Shown in pieces: positions 1-8,941 of a stretch of DNA of 64,000 bases. How positions within the stretch are numbered: position 1 is the stretch's first letter; the number at the start of each line of letters is the position of its first letter. The position numbers were made by a program, and so were the translations under genes. The stretch spans positions 930,001 to 994,000 of the forward strand of contig JADKDK010000001.1 of assembly GCA_016718385.1 (NCBI GenBank). The letters run 5' to 3'. The notes beneath the pieces are model-generated. The model made no database searches. It saw only the letters and a list, made by a program, of their open reading frames with translations, and was not told the origin of the DNA. The DNA is from Gammaproteobacteria bacterium (GTDB lineage Bacteria > Pseudomonadota > Gammaproteobacteria > Pseudomonadales > UBA5518).

Positions 1-537
1 GATGTCGGCGGTGCGGATTTCTGGGTGAAGACGCCGCTGGCCAACGGTGTGCGCTACCTGCTGGCGTTCACGGCGCTGGGGCCTGCCGAGGCGTTCGCAA
101 GGGTGCGGTCCCTGGTCGCGACGAGCGATGCGTGCGCGCTGGATTGGCTGGAATTCGCGGACGCCGCCGGCGGCGAGCATCGGCTGCTCGGGCGCGACGG
201 CGCCGGCGTGGCGCTGATGCTCCATGCCGCGCGCGAGCGTGCATGCCTGCCCGAGGCCGGTTGGCTCGCCGACAGTTTTGCGTGCGGCACGCACGACTGG
301 CTGCTGCTGGCCGGGCGCGGCTCGGCCGGGGCCACGGCGGGCCGGCAGGTGTGCTCCTGCTTCGAGGTGGGCGAACAGCAGATCGCGCGCGCGATCCGCG
401 GCGGCGCGACCTCGGTGCGCGCGCTCGGGGAGACGCTGCGCTGCGGCACGAACTGCGGTTCCTGCGTGCCGGAACTCAAGGGCTTGATCGCGCGCGAGGC
501 GCGAGTCGCGAGGGCGTGTTCCAGCGCCAGCAGCTGA
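1..537 (+). CDS. nasA: Assimilatory nitrate reductase large subunit, C-terminal part (5' truncated by window)
   Basis: Only the last 178 codons are present; the frame is open from base 1, so the start lies upstream. The final ~65 residues hold a BFD-like [2Fe-2S] module with the Cys pattern CSC...CGTNCGSC. This is the tail of NasA-type assimilatory nitrate reductases, molybdopterin enzymes that reduce nitrate to nitrite in the cytoplasm. The molybdopterin domains are not visible. Another molybdopterin or nitrite-reductase-type protein with this tail is possible, but the spacing and the following E-L-K/R-L ending fit NasA best. Downstream genes are unrelated, so this is probably the end of a nitrate-assimilation operon. 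Confidence 0.72.
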   Translation, partial: DVGGADFWVKTPLANGVRYLLAFTALGPAEAFARVRSLVATSDACALDWLEFADAAGGEHRLLGRDGAGVALMLHAARERACLPEAGWLADSFACGTHDWLLLAGRGSAGATAGRQVCSCFEVGEQQIARAIRGGATSVRALGETLRCGTNCGSCVPELKGLIAREARVARACSSASS

Positions 538-641
538 GCAGGCGCTGATCCGGCGACAAGATCCGGGACGATTCGGTTACCATGCGCGGCGATGAAACGC
601 CGGGCCATCGTCCGGCGTCACGGCATGGATCCCTTTACGTC

Positions 642-1748
642 ATGAAACTGCGCCGCTGGTTGATCGTCCTCGTCATCTGCCTGCTGGTAGTGGCTGCCCT
701 GGGGGGCATCAAGTACCGGCAGATCCGCGCGGCCATCGCCTTCGGCGAGTCGTTTCCCGAGCCCTCCGAGTCGGTCGAGGCGCAACGTGTCGCCGCTAGC
801 CTGGCGGGCAGACATATCGCCATTATCGGCGAGATCGTCGCGCCCGAATCCCTGGAACTGCGCAACGAGTTCGAGGGCCGGGTCAGCGCGGTCCACATGG
901 CGCCGGGCAGCCGGGTACGCAAGGGTGAGATCCTGCTGCAGTTCGACATCTCCGAGGAGAGCGCCCGGCTCGAGGCGGCGCGGGCCAGCGCGACGCTCGC
1001 GACCCTGAACCTGAAGCGGCTGCAGCAGCTGCTGACGAACAATTCCGTGAGCAGGGACCGGGTCGACCAGGCCCGCGCCGAGGCCGACATCGCGCTGGCC
1101 AACGTGCGGCAGCTGGAGGCGTCGATCGGCAAGAAGACCCTCCGGGCACCCTTTGATGCGGTAGTCGGCCTGCACCAGGTCGAGGCCGGCGAGTACCTGG
1201 CGGCGAACACCGCGATCGTCACGCTGGTGGGCATCAGCGAATTCCTGTGGGTCGATTTCAACCTGCCGCCCGCGCAGGGCAGCGTGGACATCGGCGCCAC
1301 GGTCGAGGTGTTCGTCGCCGGCCATGCCGATGAAGCACTGCAGGCTCGCGTGATCGCGCGCGATCCCGCCGTTTCGCCGCAGTCGCGCAACCTGCGCTAC
1401 CGCGCACGGCTCGACGCGGCCCCCGGGATCCCGCCCGGATCCGTGGTCAATGTGCATGTGCCCACGGGCGGGAGCAGCCTGATCCGGGTGCCCACGCCGG
1501 CCGTGCAGCGCGACGGCATGGGCAGCTATGTGTTCGTGCTCGAGGCGAACGAGGGCGGTGATGGCTACCGCGCCCGCCGCCGCCCGATCCGGCTGGGCAG
1601 CGAGGACGCGAGCGTGGCTGCCGTGCTCGAAGGGCTCGCGGCCGACGAGACCATTGCCACGCACGGCGCCTTCAAGCTGCGCGACGGCATGCGCGCCGTC
1701 GTGCGCGAACGCGTGCCCGGCGCGCCCGCCGGGCAGGCCGCGGAGTAG
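642..1748 (+). CDS. RND efflux system periplasmic adaptor (HlyD/MFP family)
   Basis: This 368-residue protein has an N-terminal membrane anchor at residues ~5-22 after a short basic stretch. Split lipoyl-like halves lie at ~75-100 and ~165-195 and flank an alpha-helical hairpin (~105-165), followed by beta-barrel regions. That is the architecture of adaptors joining an inner-membrane RND pump to an outer-membrane channel. The start at 642 puts the anchor at the N terminus; an in-frame ATG at 582 would add 20 residues unlike a signal. The pump gene begins 3 bases after the stop, so the two are co-transcribed. No outer-membrane factor gene is in the window, so the channel must be encoded elsewhere. 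Confidence 0.85.
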   Translation: MKLRRWLIVLVICLLVVAALGGIKYRQIRAAIAFGESFPEPSESVEAQRVAASLAGRHIAIIGEIVAPESLELRNEFEGRVSAVHMAPGSRVRKGEILLQFDISEESARLEAARASATLATLNLKRLQQLLTNNSVSRDRVDQARAEADIALANVRQLEASIGKKTLRAPFDAVVGLHQVEAGEYLAANTAIVTLVGISEFLWVDFNLPPAQGSVDIGATVEVFVAGHADEALQARVIARDPAVSPQSRNLRYRARLDAAPGIPPGSVVNVHVPTGGSSLIRVPTPAVQRDGMGSYVFVLEANEGGDGYRARRRPIRLGSEDASVAAVLEGLAADETIATHGAFKLRDGMRAVVRERVPGAPAGQAAE

Positions 1749-1751
1749 CGC

Positions 1752-4700
1752 ATGCCATCGCCCGCGGCCAGGCCGCGCTTCACCGACATCTTCGTGATCC
1801 GCCCGGTACTGGCGGTGGTGATCTCGCTGGCGCTGATCATCGGCGGCCTGCAGGCCGCCAGCTCGATCCCGGTGCTGGAATTCCCGCAGATCGAGAGCTC
1901 CTCGCTGGTGATCAGCACCGCTTACGTGGGCGCGCCTGCCAGCGTGGTGCAGGGATTCGTGACGGAGCCGATCGAGCGCGTGGCCTCCACGGTGCCCGGC
2001 GTCGATTACGTCGATTCCTCGACCACCGCGGGGTCCAGCACGGTCACGGTCTGGCTCAAGCTGAACGAGGACAGCACGGCCGCGCTCGCGGAACTGTCCT
2101 CGCGGCTCAGCCAGATCCGCTACGAGTTGCCCGCGGGCGCCGAGGATCCGGCCGTCACGGTGCAGCGCGCCGACCGCTCCGGGGCGCTGTTCTACCTCGA
2201 CGTGATCACCGGCGAGTTCCCGCGCGCCGCGGTAACCGATTATCTGGAGCGCCACGTGACCCCGCTGATGGGCGCGATCGACGGCGTGCAGCGTGCCCTG
2301 GTCGAGCCCGGGCGCAACCCCGCGATGCGCATCTGGCTCGATCCCGCGCGCATGGCGGCCTTCGACATCAGCGCCGGCGAGGTACAGGCGGCACTGGTCG
2401 CCAACAACGTGATCGCCACCATCGGCACCACGGAGAACCGCCTGCAGCGTCTCAACCTGATCGCCAACACCACGCTGCAGACCGTGGAGGACTTCGAGCG
2501 CCTGGTGCTGCGCGAGAGCGACGGAGCGCTGCTGTACCTGCGCGACATCGCGCGCGTGGAGCTCGGCGAGGAAGAGGGCGAGGTGAGTGCGCGCTACAGC
2601 CAGCAGGACGCGCTGTACCTCTCGATCTGGCCGGTGCCGGGCGCCAACGAGATCGCGATCGGCGACGACCTCTACGAGGTGCTCGAGAAGATCAACGCGA
2701 CCCTGCCGGACGGCCTGCGCATCCGCATCGCCTACGACGGCACGTTGTACATGCGCGATGCGATCCGCGAGATATTCACCACGCTGCTCGAGACCATCGT
2801 GCTGGTCGGCATCGTGGTGTTGGCGCTGATGGGCTCGGTGCGCACCGCGCTGGTGCCGCTGGTCGCCATCCCGATCTCGCTGCTCGGCGCGGTCGCGGCG
2901 ATCACGCTCGTCGGCTTCTCGCTGAACCTGCTCACGATACTGGCGATCGTGCTCTCGGTGGGGTTGGTGGTGGACGACGCGATCGTGGTGGTCGAGAACG
3001 TCTCGCGCTACATGCGCGAAGGGAAGACACGCATCCAGGCTGCGCTGGCGAGCTCGCGCCAGCTGCTGGCCCCGATCGTCGGTATGACCATCACGCTGGC
3101 CGTGGTGTACGCGCCGATCGGTTTCCTCTCCGGCCTTACCGGCGTGCTGTTTCGCGAGTTCGCGTTCACGCTGGCAGTCGCGGTACTGATTTCCGGCGTG
3201 GTCGCGATCACGCTGTCGCCGATCATGAGCGCCTACGCCAACCCGGAGGGCGGCCGCGAGGGACGCATGACGCGCTGGGTCAACGCGCGCTTCGACGCGC
3301 TGCACCGGCGCTACGGCGCACTGCTGGCGCGGGTGCTCGGCTGGCGCGCCCAGGTGCTGACGGCGGGCCTGTTCTTCTCGCTGCTGATGGTGCCGTTCTA
3401 CCTGTTTTCGCAGAAGGAGCTCGCGCCGATCGAGGACCAGAGCTCGATCAATATCGTGGTCGACGCGCCCTCGAGCGCCTCGCTCGAGTACACGAACAGC
3501 TACATGCACGACGTGATTGCGACCGTGCTCGGGATCCCGGGCGTGCGCTATGTCTGGCAGGTGGTGCGTTCGAGCGGCGCCTTCGGCGGCATCATCTTCG
3601 AGCACCCCTCGCAGCGCGACCAGAACGTGCAGGAACTGCTGCCGCAGGTCTTCGCGCGCGTGGCCGAGGTCACGGGCGTGCGCGTGTTCCCGATCCTGTT
3701 CCCCGCGCTGCCCTCGGCGGGACAGTTCGACGTGGAGATGGTGGTGCAGTCCCCGGATTCCCCCGCGCAAATGAAGCCGCACGCCGTGACCCTGCTCGAG
3801 GCGGCCCAGGCGAGCGGGCGCTTCATGTTCGTCGACACCGATCTCAAGATCGACATGCCGCAGCTGCGCTTCGTGCTCGATCGCGAACGCATCGCGGAGC
3901 TCGGCCTGGACCTGGATTCGGTGAGCCGGCAGCTCGCGCTGCTGCTGTCCGGGGACTACGTGAACCGCTTCGACATGAAGGGCAAGGCCTACCAGGTGAT
4001 CCCGATGGCCACGCCGCAGGATCGCGCCAATCCGCACGCACTGCTCGACCTGCAGCTGCGCACGCCCTCCGGCGAGCTGGTGCCGTTGTCGGCGATCGCG
4101 ACACTGGAGCGCGAAGTGGGGCCGCGCGTACTGGGCAAGTTCCAGCAGAAGAACGCCTTCCGCATCCTCGGCGGCGTGCTGCCGGGCACCACCAAGGAAC
4201 AGGGCCTCGCGGCGCTGGAGCAGGCCGCCGCGGAGTTTCTGCCGGCGTCCTACTCGATCGATTACGCGGGCGAATCGCGGCAACTGCGCCAGGAAGGCAA
4301 CACGCTCACGGGTATTCTCGGCTTTGCGTTGCTGTTCGTGTATTTCGCGCTCGCGATCCAGTTCAACAGTTTCCGCGACCCGCTCGTGGTGCTGCTCGGC
4401 TCGGTGCCCCTGGCGCTGGCCGGTGCGCTGATGCTGCCGTTCCTCGGCCTGACCACGATCAATATCTATTCGCAGATCGGCTTTATCACGCTGGTGGGAC
4501 TGGTCGCCAAGAACGGCATCCTGATCGTGGAATTCGCCAACCACCTGCAGTCCGAGGGTTTCAGCAAGCTCGAGGCGATCATGGGTGCGGCGGAAACCCG
4601 GCTGCGACCGGTGCTGATGACCACCGCGGCCACGGTGCTCGGCCACTTCCCGCTGGTGCTGGTCACGGGCGCCGGCGCCGAGGCGCGCAACAGTATCGGC

Positions 4701-4853
4701 ATCGTGCTGGTGGCGGGCATGCTGATCGGCACGCTGTTCACCCTCTTCGTGCTGCCCTGCCTGTACCTGGCGCTGGCAAAGGCCCATGCGCGCGAGGAGG
4801 TCGACCCGCAGCATGATGCCGAACGGGCGGCCGAGGTCAGCTACGCCAGCTGA
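1752..4853 (+). CDS. RND efflux pump, inner-membrane permease (AcrB/HAE1-like)
   Basis: At 1,033 residues it has the usual length of AcrB-type pumps. TM4 carries the proton-relay aspartate pair (GLVVDDAIVVVEN, residues ~408-409). A lysine in the second half (GLVAKNGILIVEF, ~921) fits the relay lysine of TM10. Two large periplasmic loops follow TM1 and TM7. The protein should form a trimer in the inner membrane and use proton influx to expel hydrophobic compounds through the adaptor encoded just upstream. The substrate cannot be told; the sequence is closer in feel to multidrug (HAE1) pumps than to metal pumps. No dedicated regulator gene is adjacent in this window. Confidence 0.9.
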   Translation: MPSPAARPRFTDIFVIRPVLAVVISLALIIGGLQAASSIPVLEFPQIESSSLVISTAYVGAPASVVQGFVTEPIERVASTVPGVDYVDSSTTAGSSTVTVWLKLNEDSTAALAELSSRLSQIRYELPAGAEDPAVTVQRADRSGALFYLDVITGEFPRAAVTDYLERHVTPLMGAIDGVQRALVEPGRNPAMRIWLDPARMAAFDISAGEVQAALVANNVIATIGTTENRLQRLNLIANTTLQTVEDFERLVLRESDGALLYLRDIARVELGEEEGEVSARYSQQDALYLSIWPVPGANEIAIGDDLYEVLEKINATLPDGLRIRIAYDGTLYMRDAIREIFTTLLETIVLVGIVVLALMGSVRTALVPLVAIPISLLGAVAAITLVGFSLNLLTILAIVLSVGLVVDDAIVVVENVSRYMREGKTRIQAALASSRQLLAPIVGMTITLAVVYAPIGFLSGLTGVLFREFAFTLAVAVLISGVVAITLSPIMSAYANPEGGREGRMTRWVNARFDALHRRYGALLARVLGWRAQVLTAGLFFSLLMVPFYLFSQKELAPIEDQSSINIVVDAPSSASLEYTNSYMHDVIATVLGIPGVRYVWQVVRSSGAFGGIIFEHPSQRDQNVQELLPQVFARVAEVTGVRVFPILFPALPSAGQFDVEMVVQSPDSPAQMKPHAVTLLEAAQASGRFMFVDTDLKIDMPQLRFVLDRERIAELGLDLDSVSRQLALLLSGDYVNRFDMKGKAYQVIPMATPQDRANPHALLDLQLRTPSGELVPLSAIATLEREVGPRVLGKFQQKNAFRILGGVLPGTTKEQGLAALEQAAAEFLPASYSIDYAGESRQLRQEGNTLTGILGFALLFVYFALAIQFNSFRDPLVVLLGSVPLALAGALMLPFLGLTTINIYSQIGFITLVGLVAKNGILIVEFANHLQSEGFSKLEAIMGAAETRLRPVLMTTAATVLGHFPLVLVTGAGAEARNSIGIVLVAGMLIGTLFTLFVLPCLYLALAKAHAREEVDPQHDAERAAEVSYAS

Positions 4854-4987
4854 GCGCGCATCGCAGCGGCCCGTTGCCACGCACCTTGGCGACGCCGGAG
4901 GAAGTCGCCGGCGCGGTGCTGTACCTCGCCTCCATGCGTGCCGGTCACGCGGCCGCGGCCACCGGCAGCGAGTTGCGGATCAGGTAG
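4850..4987 (+). pseudogene. Remnant of a short-chain dehydrogenase C terminus
   Basis: In the frame that ends with a TAG at 4985 the bases read PLPRTLATPEEVAGAVLYLAS. This closely matches the near-C-terminal signature of classical SDR enzymes (PLGR..TPEEVA.AV.FLAS). There is no start, no Rossmann fold and no catalytic Tyr/Lys. The fragment begins at the pump stop codon and its 3' part overlaps the end of ahpF on the other strand. It looks like the stump of a gene lost by deletion when this junction formed. A chance reading frame is the alternative; the run of conserved positions makes that less likely. Confidence 0.5.
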
Positions 4988-6519
4988 TCGAAGGCGCTCA
5001 GGCTCGCTTTCGATCCCTCGCCCATCGCGATGATGATCTGCTTGTAGGGCACGGTCGTCGCGTCGCCCGCGGCGAATACGCCGGGTGCCGAGGTCTGGCC
5101 GCGCGCGTCCACCTGGATCTCGCCGCTGCGCGCGAGCTCGACGGTGCCCTTCAGCCAGTCGGTGTTGGGAAGCAGCCCGATCTGCACGAAGATGCCCTCC
5201 AGATCGATGCGGTGGCTGGCCCCGCTCGCACGATCGGTGTAGACGATGCCCTTGACCTTCTCGCCGTCGCCGCTGACCTCGGTGGTCTGCGCGTTCAGGA
5301 TCACCGTGACGTTGGGCAGGCTGCGCAGCTTCAGCTGCAGCACCGCGTCGGCGCGCAGCGTGTCCATGAACTCCAGCACCGTCACGTGCGCGACGATGCC
5401 GGCAAGGTCGATGGCCGCCTCGATGCCCGAGTTGCCGCCGCCGATCACCGCGACGCGCTTGCCCTTGAACAGCGGGCCGTCGCAATGCGGGCAGTACGCC
5501 ACGCCGCGGCCGCGGTATTGCTGCTCGCCCGGCACGTTCATCTCGCGCCAGCGCGCGCCGGTGGCGAGCACGATCGCGCGTGCCTTCAGCACCGCGCCGC
5601 TGGCGAGCCTCAGTTCGTGCAGGCCGCCCGGCTGCGCCGGCAGCAGGGCCTCGGCACGCTGCAGGTTCATGATGTCGACCTGGTATTCCCTGACGTGCTG
5701 CTCCAGGGCGCGCGCCAGCTGCGGCCCCTCGGTGTGCGGGACCGAGATGAAGTTCTCGATCGCCATGGTGTCCAGCACCTGGCCGCCGAAGCGTTCCGCC
5801 ACCACGCCAGTGCGGATGCCCTTGCGCGCGGCGTAGACCGCCGCGGCCGAGGCGGCCGGCCCGCCCCCGACCACCAGCAGGTCGAAGGGCTCCTTGCGCG
5901 CGAGCTTCGCGGCCTCGCGGGCGGCCGCACCGGTGTCGAGCTTCGCCAGGATCTCCTCGATGGAGATGCGCCCCTGGGCGAAGGGCTCGCCGTTGAGGTA
6001 CAAGGCGGGTACGGCCATGATCTGGCGCTGCGCCACCTCGTCCTGGAACGCCGCGCCGTCGATCATCACGTTGCTGATCTTCGGGTTGATCGCCGCCATG
6101 GTGTTCAGCGCCTGCACCACGTCGGGGCAGTTCTGGCACGACAGCGACACGTAGGTCTCGAAGCGGTAATCGCCGGGCAGCGCGCGGATCTGCTCGATCA
6201 CCCCGGCATCGATCTTCGGCGGATAGCCGCTCGCCTGCAGCAGCGCGAGCACCAGCGAGGTGAACTCGTGGCCCATCGGGAGGCCGGCGAACTGCATGCG
6301 CGCGCTCTCGCCGGCACGGCGGATCGCGAAGGAGGGCTTGCGTGCCTCGTCGCCGGGGGCGGCCAGGGTGATCTGCGCCGAGGTGGCGACGATCTGCTCC
6401 AGCAGTACGCGCATCTCCTCTGCCCTGGCGCTGTCGTCCAGCGAGGCGACGAGTTCGATCGGAGCCGCGAGGCGTTCCATGTAAGTCTTCAGCTGGCCGG
6501 CAATGTTCGCGTCGAGCAT
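4945..6519 (-). CDS. ahpF: Alkyl hydroperoxide reductase subunit F (NADH:peroxiredoxin reductase)
   Basis: AhpF passes electrons from NADH through FAD and two disulfide centres to AhpC. The 524-residue protein has an N-terminal glutaredoxin-like domain with CQNC (C128/C131), a FAD-binding VVGGGPAASAAA motif (~217-227), the CPHC redox centre (C343/C346) and a GGGNSG NAD-binding motif. These positions closely track the E. coli enzyme. The start at 6519 is preceded by AAGGAGG at a good distance, which decides it over upstream in-frame codons. It lies 11 bases after ahpC and is surely co-transcribed with it. Its 3' end overlaps the SDR remnant on the opposite strand. Confidence 0.96.
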   Translation of the reverse strand: MLDANIAGQLKTYMERLAAPIELVASLDDSARAEEMRVLLEQIVATSAQITLAAPGDEARKPSFAIRRAGESARMQFAGLPMGHEFTSLVLALLQASGYPPKIDAGVIEQIRALPGDYRFETYVSLSCQNCPDVVQALNTMAAINPKISNVMIDGAAFQDEVAQRQIMAVPALYLNGEPFAQGRISIEEILAKLDTGAAAREAAKLARKEPFDLLVVGGGPAASAAAVYAARKGIRTGVVAERFGGQVLDTMAIENFISVPHTEGPQLARALEQHVREYQVDIMNLQRAEALLPAQPGGLHELRLASGAVLKARAIVLATGARWREMNVPGEQQYRGRGVAYCPHCDGPLFKGKRVAVIGGGNSGIEAAIDLAGIVAHVTVLEFMDTLRADAVLQLKLRSLPNVTVILNAQTTEVSGDGEKVKGIVYTDRASGASHRIDLEGIFVQIGLLPNTDWLKGTVELARSGEIQVDARGQTSAPGVFAAGDATTVPYKQIIIAMGEGSKASLSAFDYLIRNSLPVAAAA

Positions 6520-6530
6520 GGTGACCTCCT

Positions 6531-7097
6531 TCAGATCTTGCCGACCAGGTCCAGCGACGGCGCGAGGGTTGCCTCGCCTTCCTTCCACTTCGCCGGGCAG
6601 ACTTCGCCGGGGTGGGCGGCGACGTACTGCGCCGCCTTGACCTTGCGCAGCAACTCGGAGGCGTCGCGGCCGATGCCGCCGGCGTTGATCTCCACGATCT
6701 GGATCCTGCCCTGCGGGTCGATCACGAAGGTGCCGCGCTCGGCCAGGCCTGCCTCCTCGATCATCACGCCGAAGTTGCGCGTGATGGCGCCGGTGGGGTC
6801 ACCGATCATCGGGTAGCGGATCTTGCCGATGGTTTCAGAAGTGTCGTGCCACGCTTTGTGGGTGAAGTGCGTGTCGGTGGACACCGCGTAGATCTCCACG
6901 CCCAGGCGCTGGAACTCGGCGTAGTTGTCGGCCAGGTCTCCGAGCTCGGTGGGACACACGAAGGTGAAGTCGGCCGGGTAGAAGAACACCACGGACCATT
7001 TGCCCTTCAATTCGGCCTCGGTGACGGTTTCGAACTTGCCGTTCTGGAACGCGGTGGCCTTGAACGGTTTGACTTCGGTGTTGATCAGCGATTGCAT
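6531..7097 (-). CDS. ahpC: Alkyl hydroperoxide reductase subunit C (2-Cys peroxiredoxin)
   Basis: This 188-residue peroxiredoxin reduces hydrogen peroxide, organic peroxides and peroxynitrite in the cytoplasm. The peroxidatic cysteine is C48 in FTFVCPT and the resolving cysteine is C167 in HPGEVCPAKW, as in the AhpC subfamily. The length is normal. The start is backed by AAGGAG about ten bases upstream. It is first in an ahpC-ahpF operon read leftward from the AT-rich promoter around 7150-7182. Such operons are usually induced by peroxide through OxyR; no confident OxyR site was recognised here. Confidence 0.97.
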   Translation of the reverse strand: MQSLINTEVKPFKATAFQNGKFETVTEAELKGKWSVVFFYPADFTFVCPTELGDLADNYAEFQRLGVEIYAVSTDTHFTHKAWHDTSETIGKIRYPMIGDPTGAITRNFGVMIEEAGLAERGTFVIDPQGRIQIVEINAGGIGRDASELLRKVKAAQYVAAHPGEVCPAKWKEGEATLAPSLDLVGKI

Positions 7098-7149
7098 CGT
7101 TACTGCTCCTTGGGGTTGCTGCATCGGGTTGTCGTTGGCGACGGGAGCA

Positions 7150-7182
7150 ACTCTAGGGGAACCCAATTGATCAATCCAATTG
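7150..7182 (-). promoter_or_regulatory. Probable ahpC promoter with overlapping palindromes
   Basis: On the minus strand TTGGAT (7179-7174) and TAGAGT (7155-7150) are separated by 18 bases and lie about 45 bases upstream of the ahpC start. The -35 side is embedded in an unusually AT-rich stretch, CAATTGATCAATCCAATTG (7164-7182). It contains the perfect 10-base palindrome ATTGATCAAT and two CAATTG palindromes. A LysR-type regulator such as OxyR could bind here, but this is inference only. Confidence 0.42.
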
Positions 7183-7406
7183 AATGTAAGGGATGAGACG
7201 ATCGCTTTTATGAATGATTTGACGGGCCACCGGGAGTTTTCGGCGACGCGGAGTGATCCGGGCCCAGGCGCCCGGTACGGTCGCGCGACAGCGGTGCTCG
7301 TTGTGTCGCGTTTCGCGCTGCAATGACATCGCGTGGCTTGCGGTGCGGCGTCGCGGACGCCAATCTACGCACCCTTGCGACAACCCCTTTGGAGCGGAGC
7401 CCGACA
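7183..7406. other. Intergenic region between divergent ahpC and crotonase genes
   Basis: The full gap between the two start codons is 309 bases (7098-7406); the ahpC-proximal part carries the promoter and leader. The rest is GC-rich with no convincing gene. A 6-bp hairpin GGCGTC-GCG-GACGCC lies at 7347-7361, shortly before the crotonase start, without a T tract. GGAGCGGAG at 7391-7399 probably serves as the crotonase ribosome-binding site. No clear promoter for the rightward genes was found. Confidence 0.4.
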
Positions 7407-8177
7407 ATGAACACCGTGCTGCTCGAAAAGCGCGACGGTTACGCTATCGTCACCCTCAACCGTCCCGAGCAGATGAACGCGCTGTCGCGCGAGCTGCGCC
7501 GGGATTTCGTGGCGGTGTTTGGCGACATCTGTGCCGATGCGAGCATCCGCGTCGTGATTCTCACCGGCGCGGGCGCGGCCTTCTGCGCGGGTTTCGACCT
7601 CAAGGAACTCGGCTCGGGCAACTCGGAGAATGCGGCCGAGGAGGTCGGCAACGAGCTGGCCGAGGCAATGGAAGCCTTCGACGGGCCGATCATCGGCGCG
7701 ATCAACGGCCACGCGGTCACCGGCGGCTTCGAGATGGCGCTGGCCTGCGACGTACTGATCGCCTCCGAGGACGCGCGCTTCGCCGATACGCACGCGCGTG
7801 TGGGCATCCTCGCCGGCTGGGGACTCAGCCAGAAGCTGCCCCGCATGATCGGTATGTCGCGGGCGAAGGAGATCTCGTTCACCGGCGCGCCGGTGTTCGC
7901 GCGCCAGGCCTGCGAGTGGGGGCTGGTAAACCACGTGGTTCCGGCAGGGGAGTTGCTGCCGCGCGCGGTGAAAATGGCCGAGGACATGTGCGCCTGCGTG
8001 CCGCATATCCTCGAGCAGTACAAGCGCCTGATCGACGACGGTTATTCGATGCCCTACAAGGAGGCGCTGGCCTGGGAGACCGGGCAGTCGATCGCCTCGG
8101 CGAAGCTCGCGGCGGCGCACATGATCGAGGCGCGGCGCCAGGGCGTGCTGGCGAAGGGCCGGAGCGAAAAGGCATGA
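7407..8177 (+). CDS. Enoyl-CoA hydratase/isomerase family protein (crotonase fold)
   Basis: The 256-residue length and motifs are those of the crotonase superfamily: an oxyanion-hole segment (AAFCAGFDLKEL, ~57-68) and NGHAVTGGFEMALACD (~100-115). Members hydrate or isomerise acyl-CoA thioesters. The first catalytic glutamate of rat crotonase (E144) aligns with E109. The second (E164) aligns with H129 in FADTHARVG, so a classical hydratase reaction is doubtful; isomerase, hydrolase or ring-opening chemistry are options. The next gene overlaps its stop (ATGA), and an acyl-CoA ligase follows, which suggests a fatty, aromatic or terpenoid acid pathway. Confidence 0.85.
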   Translation: MNTVLLEKRDGYAIVTLNRPEQMNALSRELRRDFVAVFGDICADASIRVVILTGAGAAFCAGFDLKELGSGNSENAAEEVGNELAEAMEAFDGPIIGAINGHAVTGGFEMALACDVLIASEDARFADTHARVGILAGWGLSQKLPRMIGMSRAKEISFTGAPVFARQACEWGLVNHVVPAGELLPRAVKMAEDMCACVPHILEQYKRLIDDGYSMPYKEALAWETGQSIASAKLAAAHMIEARRQGVLAKGRSEKA

Positions 8178-8941
8178 GGGGCAAGGTCGCACTGGTGATG
8201 GGTGGCGGCGCGGGCACGGGCCGTGCCACGGCGCTGGCCTTTGCGCGCGAAGGCGCGCGCGTCGTGGTGGCCGACATCAATGAGACTCTGGCGCAGAAGA
8301 CGGCCGGACTGATCCAGGCGGCGGGCGGCGAGGCTCTCGCGGTCCGTGCCGACATGGCCAGCGCGGCGGACATACAGGCGGTGATGGAAGCGGTGCGCTC
8401 CACCTGGGGCGGGCTGCACCTGGTGTCTAACAATGCCGCGGCGGCGCCGCCGAACAAGGCGCTGACCGACATCACCGAAGAGGAATGGGATCGCTGCATG
8501 AGCGTGACGCTGCGCGGCGTATGGCTGTGCCTCAAGCACGAACTGCCGCTGATCGAGGCCTCGGGCGGCGGCGCGATCGTCAACGTCGCCTCGCTGTCGG
8601 GCCTGCGCGGGGATCCGCACCAGGGCGCCTACGCCGCGGCCAAGGGCGGCGTGCTGGCACTGAGCAAGACGGCGGCCACGGAATACGCGCGCCGCGGCGT
8701 TCGCGTCAACACGGTGTGTCCCGGCGGCATCGCCACCATGGGCATGGAGTTCTACCTGCAGGGCATGCCGGAACTGCGCCAGAAGACCCTGGATGTCCAC
8801 GCCATGGGCCGGCTCGCCGAGCCCGCGGAGATCGCCGATGCGGTGGTCTATCTCTGCTCGGATCGCGCCAGCTTCATCACCGGCCACGACCTCGTCGTCG
8901 ATGGCGGCGTGCTGGTGCGCTCGAACGTGATCGACCTGTAG
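8174..8941 (+). CDS. Short-chain dehydrogenase/reductase (SDR)
   Basis: This 255-residue classical SDR has a glycine-rich cofactor motif near the N terminus (GGGAGTGRA) and the NNAAA motif. The catalytic set S140, Y153 and K157 sits in YAAAK, and a PAEIADAVVYLCSD tail precedes VDGG. It should oxidise or reduce an alcohol/ketone with NAD(P)H, plausibly a hydroxyacyl-CoA given its neighbours. D34 after the second beta strand (VVVAD) favours NAD+. It overlaps the crotonase stop codon by four bases. Its own TAG stop is part of the GTAG head of a REP-like element, so the reading frame ends exactly where the repeat begins. Confidence 0.9.
   Translation: MRGKVALVMGGGAGTGRATALAFAREGARVVVADINETLAQKTAGLIQAAGGEALAVRADMASAADIQAVMEAVRSTWGGLHLVSNNAAAAPPNKALTDITEEEWDRCMSVTLRGVWLCLKHELPLIEASGGGAIVNVASLSGLRGDPHQGAYAAAKGGVLALSKTAATEYARRGVRVNTVCPGGIATMGMEFYLQGMPELRQKTLDVHAMGRLAEPAEIADAVVYLCSDRASFITGHDLVVDGGVLVRSNVIDL

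Noticed and set aside
618..4880. Very long open frame (over 1,400 codons) antisense to the RND adaptor and pump genes
   Set aside because: High GC removes stop codons from antisense frames. The translation is a His/Arg/Gln/Asp-rich mixture without domains, while the plus strand encodes two clear families.
7150..7182. OxyR site at the ahpC promoter
   Set aside because: Palindromes are present, but the spaced ATAG-type elements of OxyR sites were not found; kept only as a generic operator candidate.
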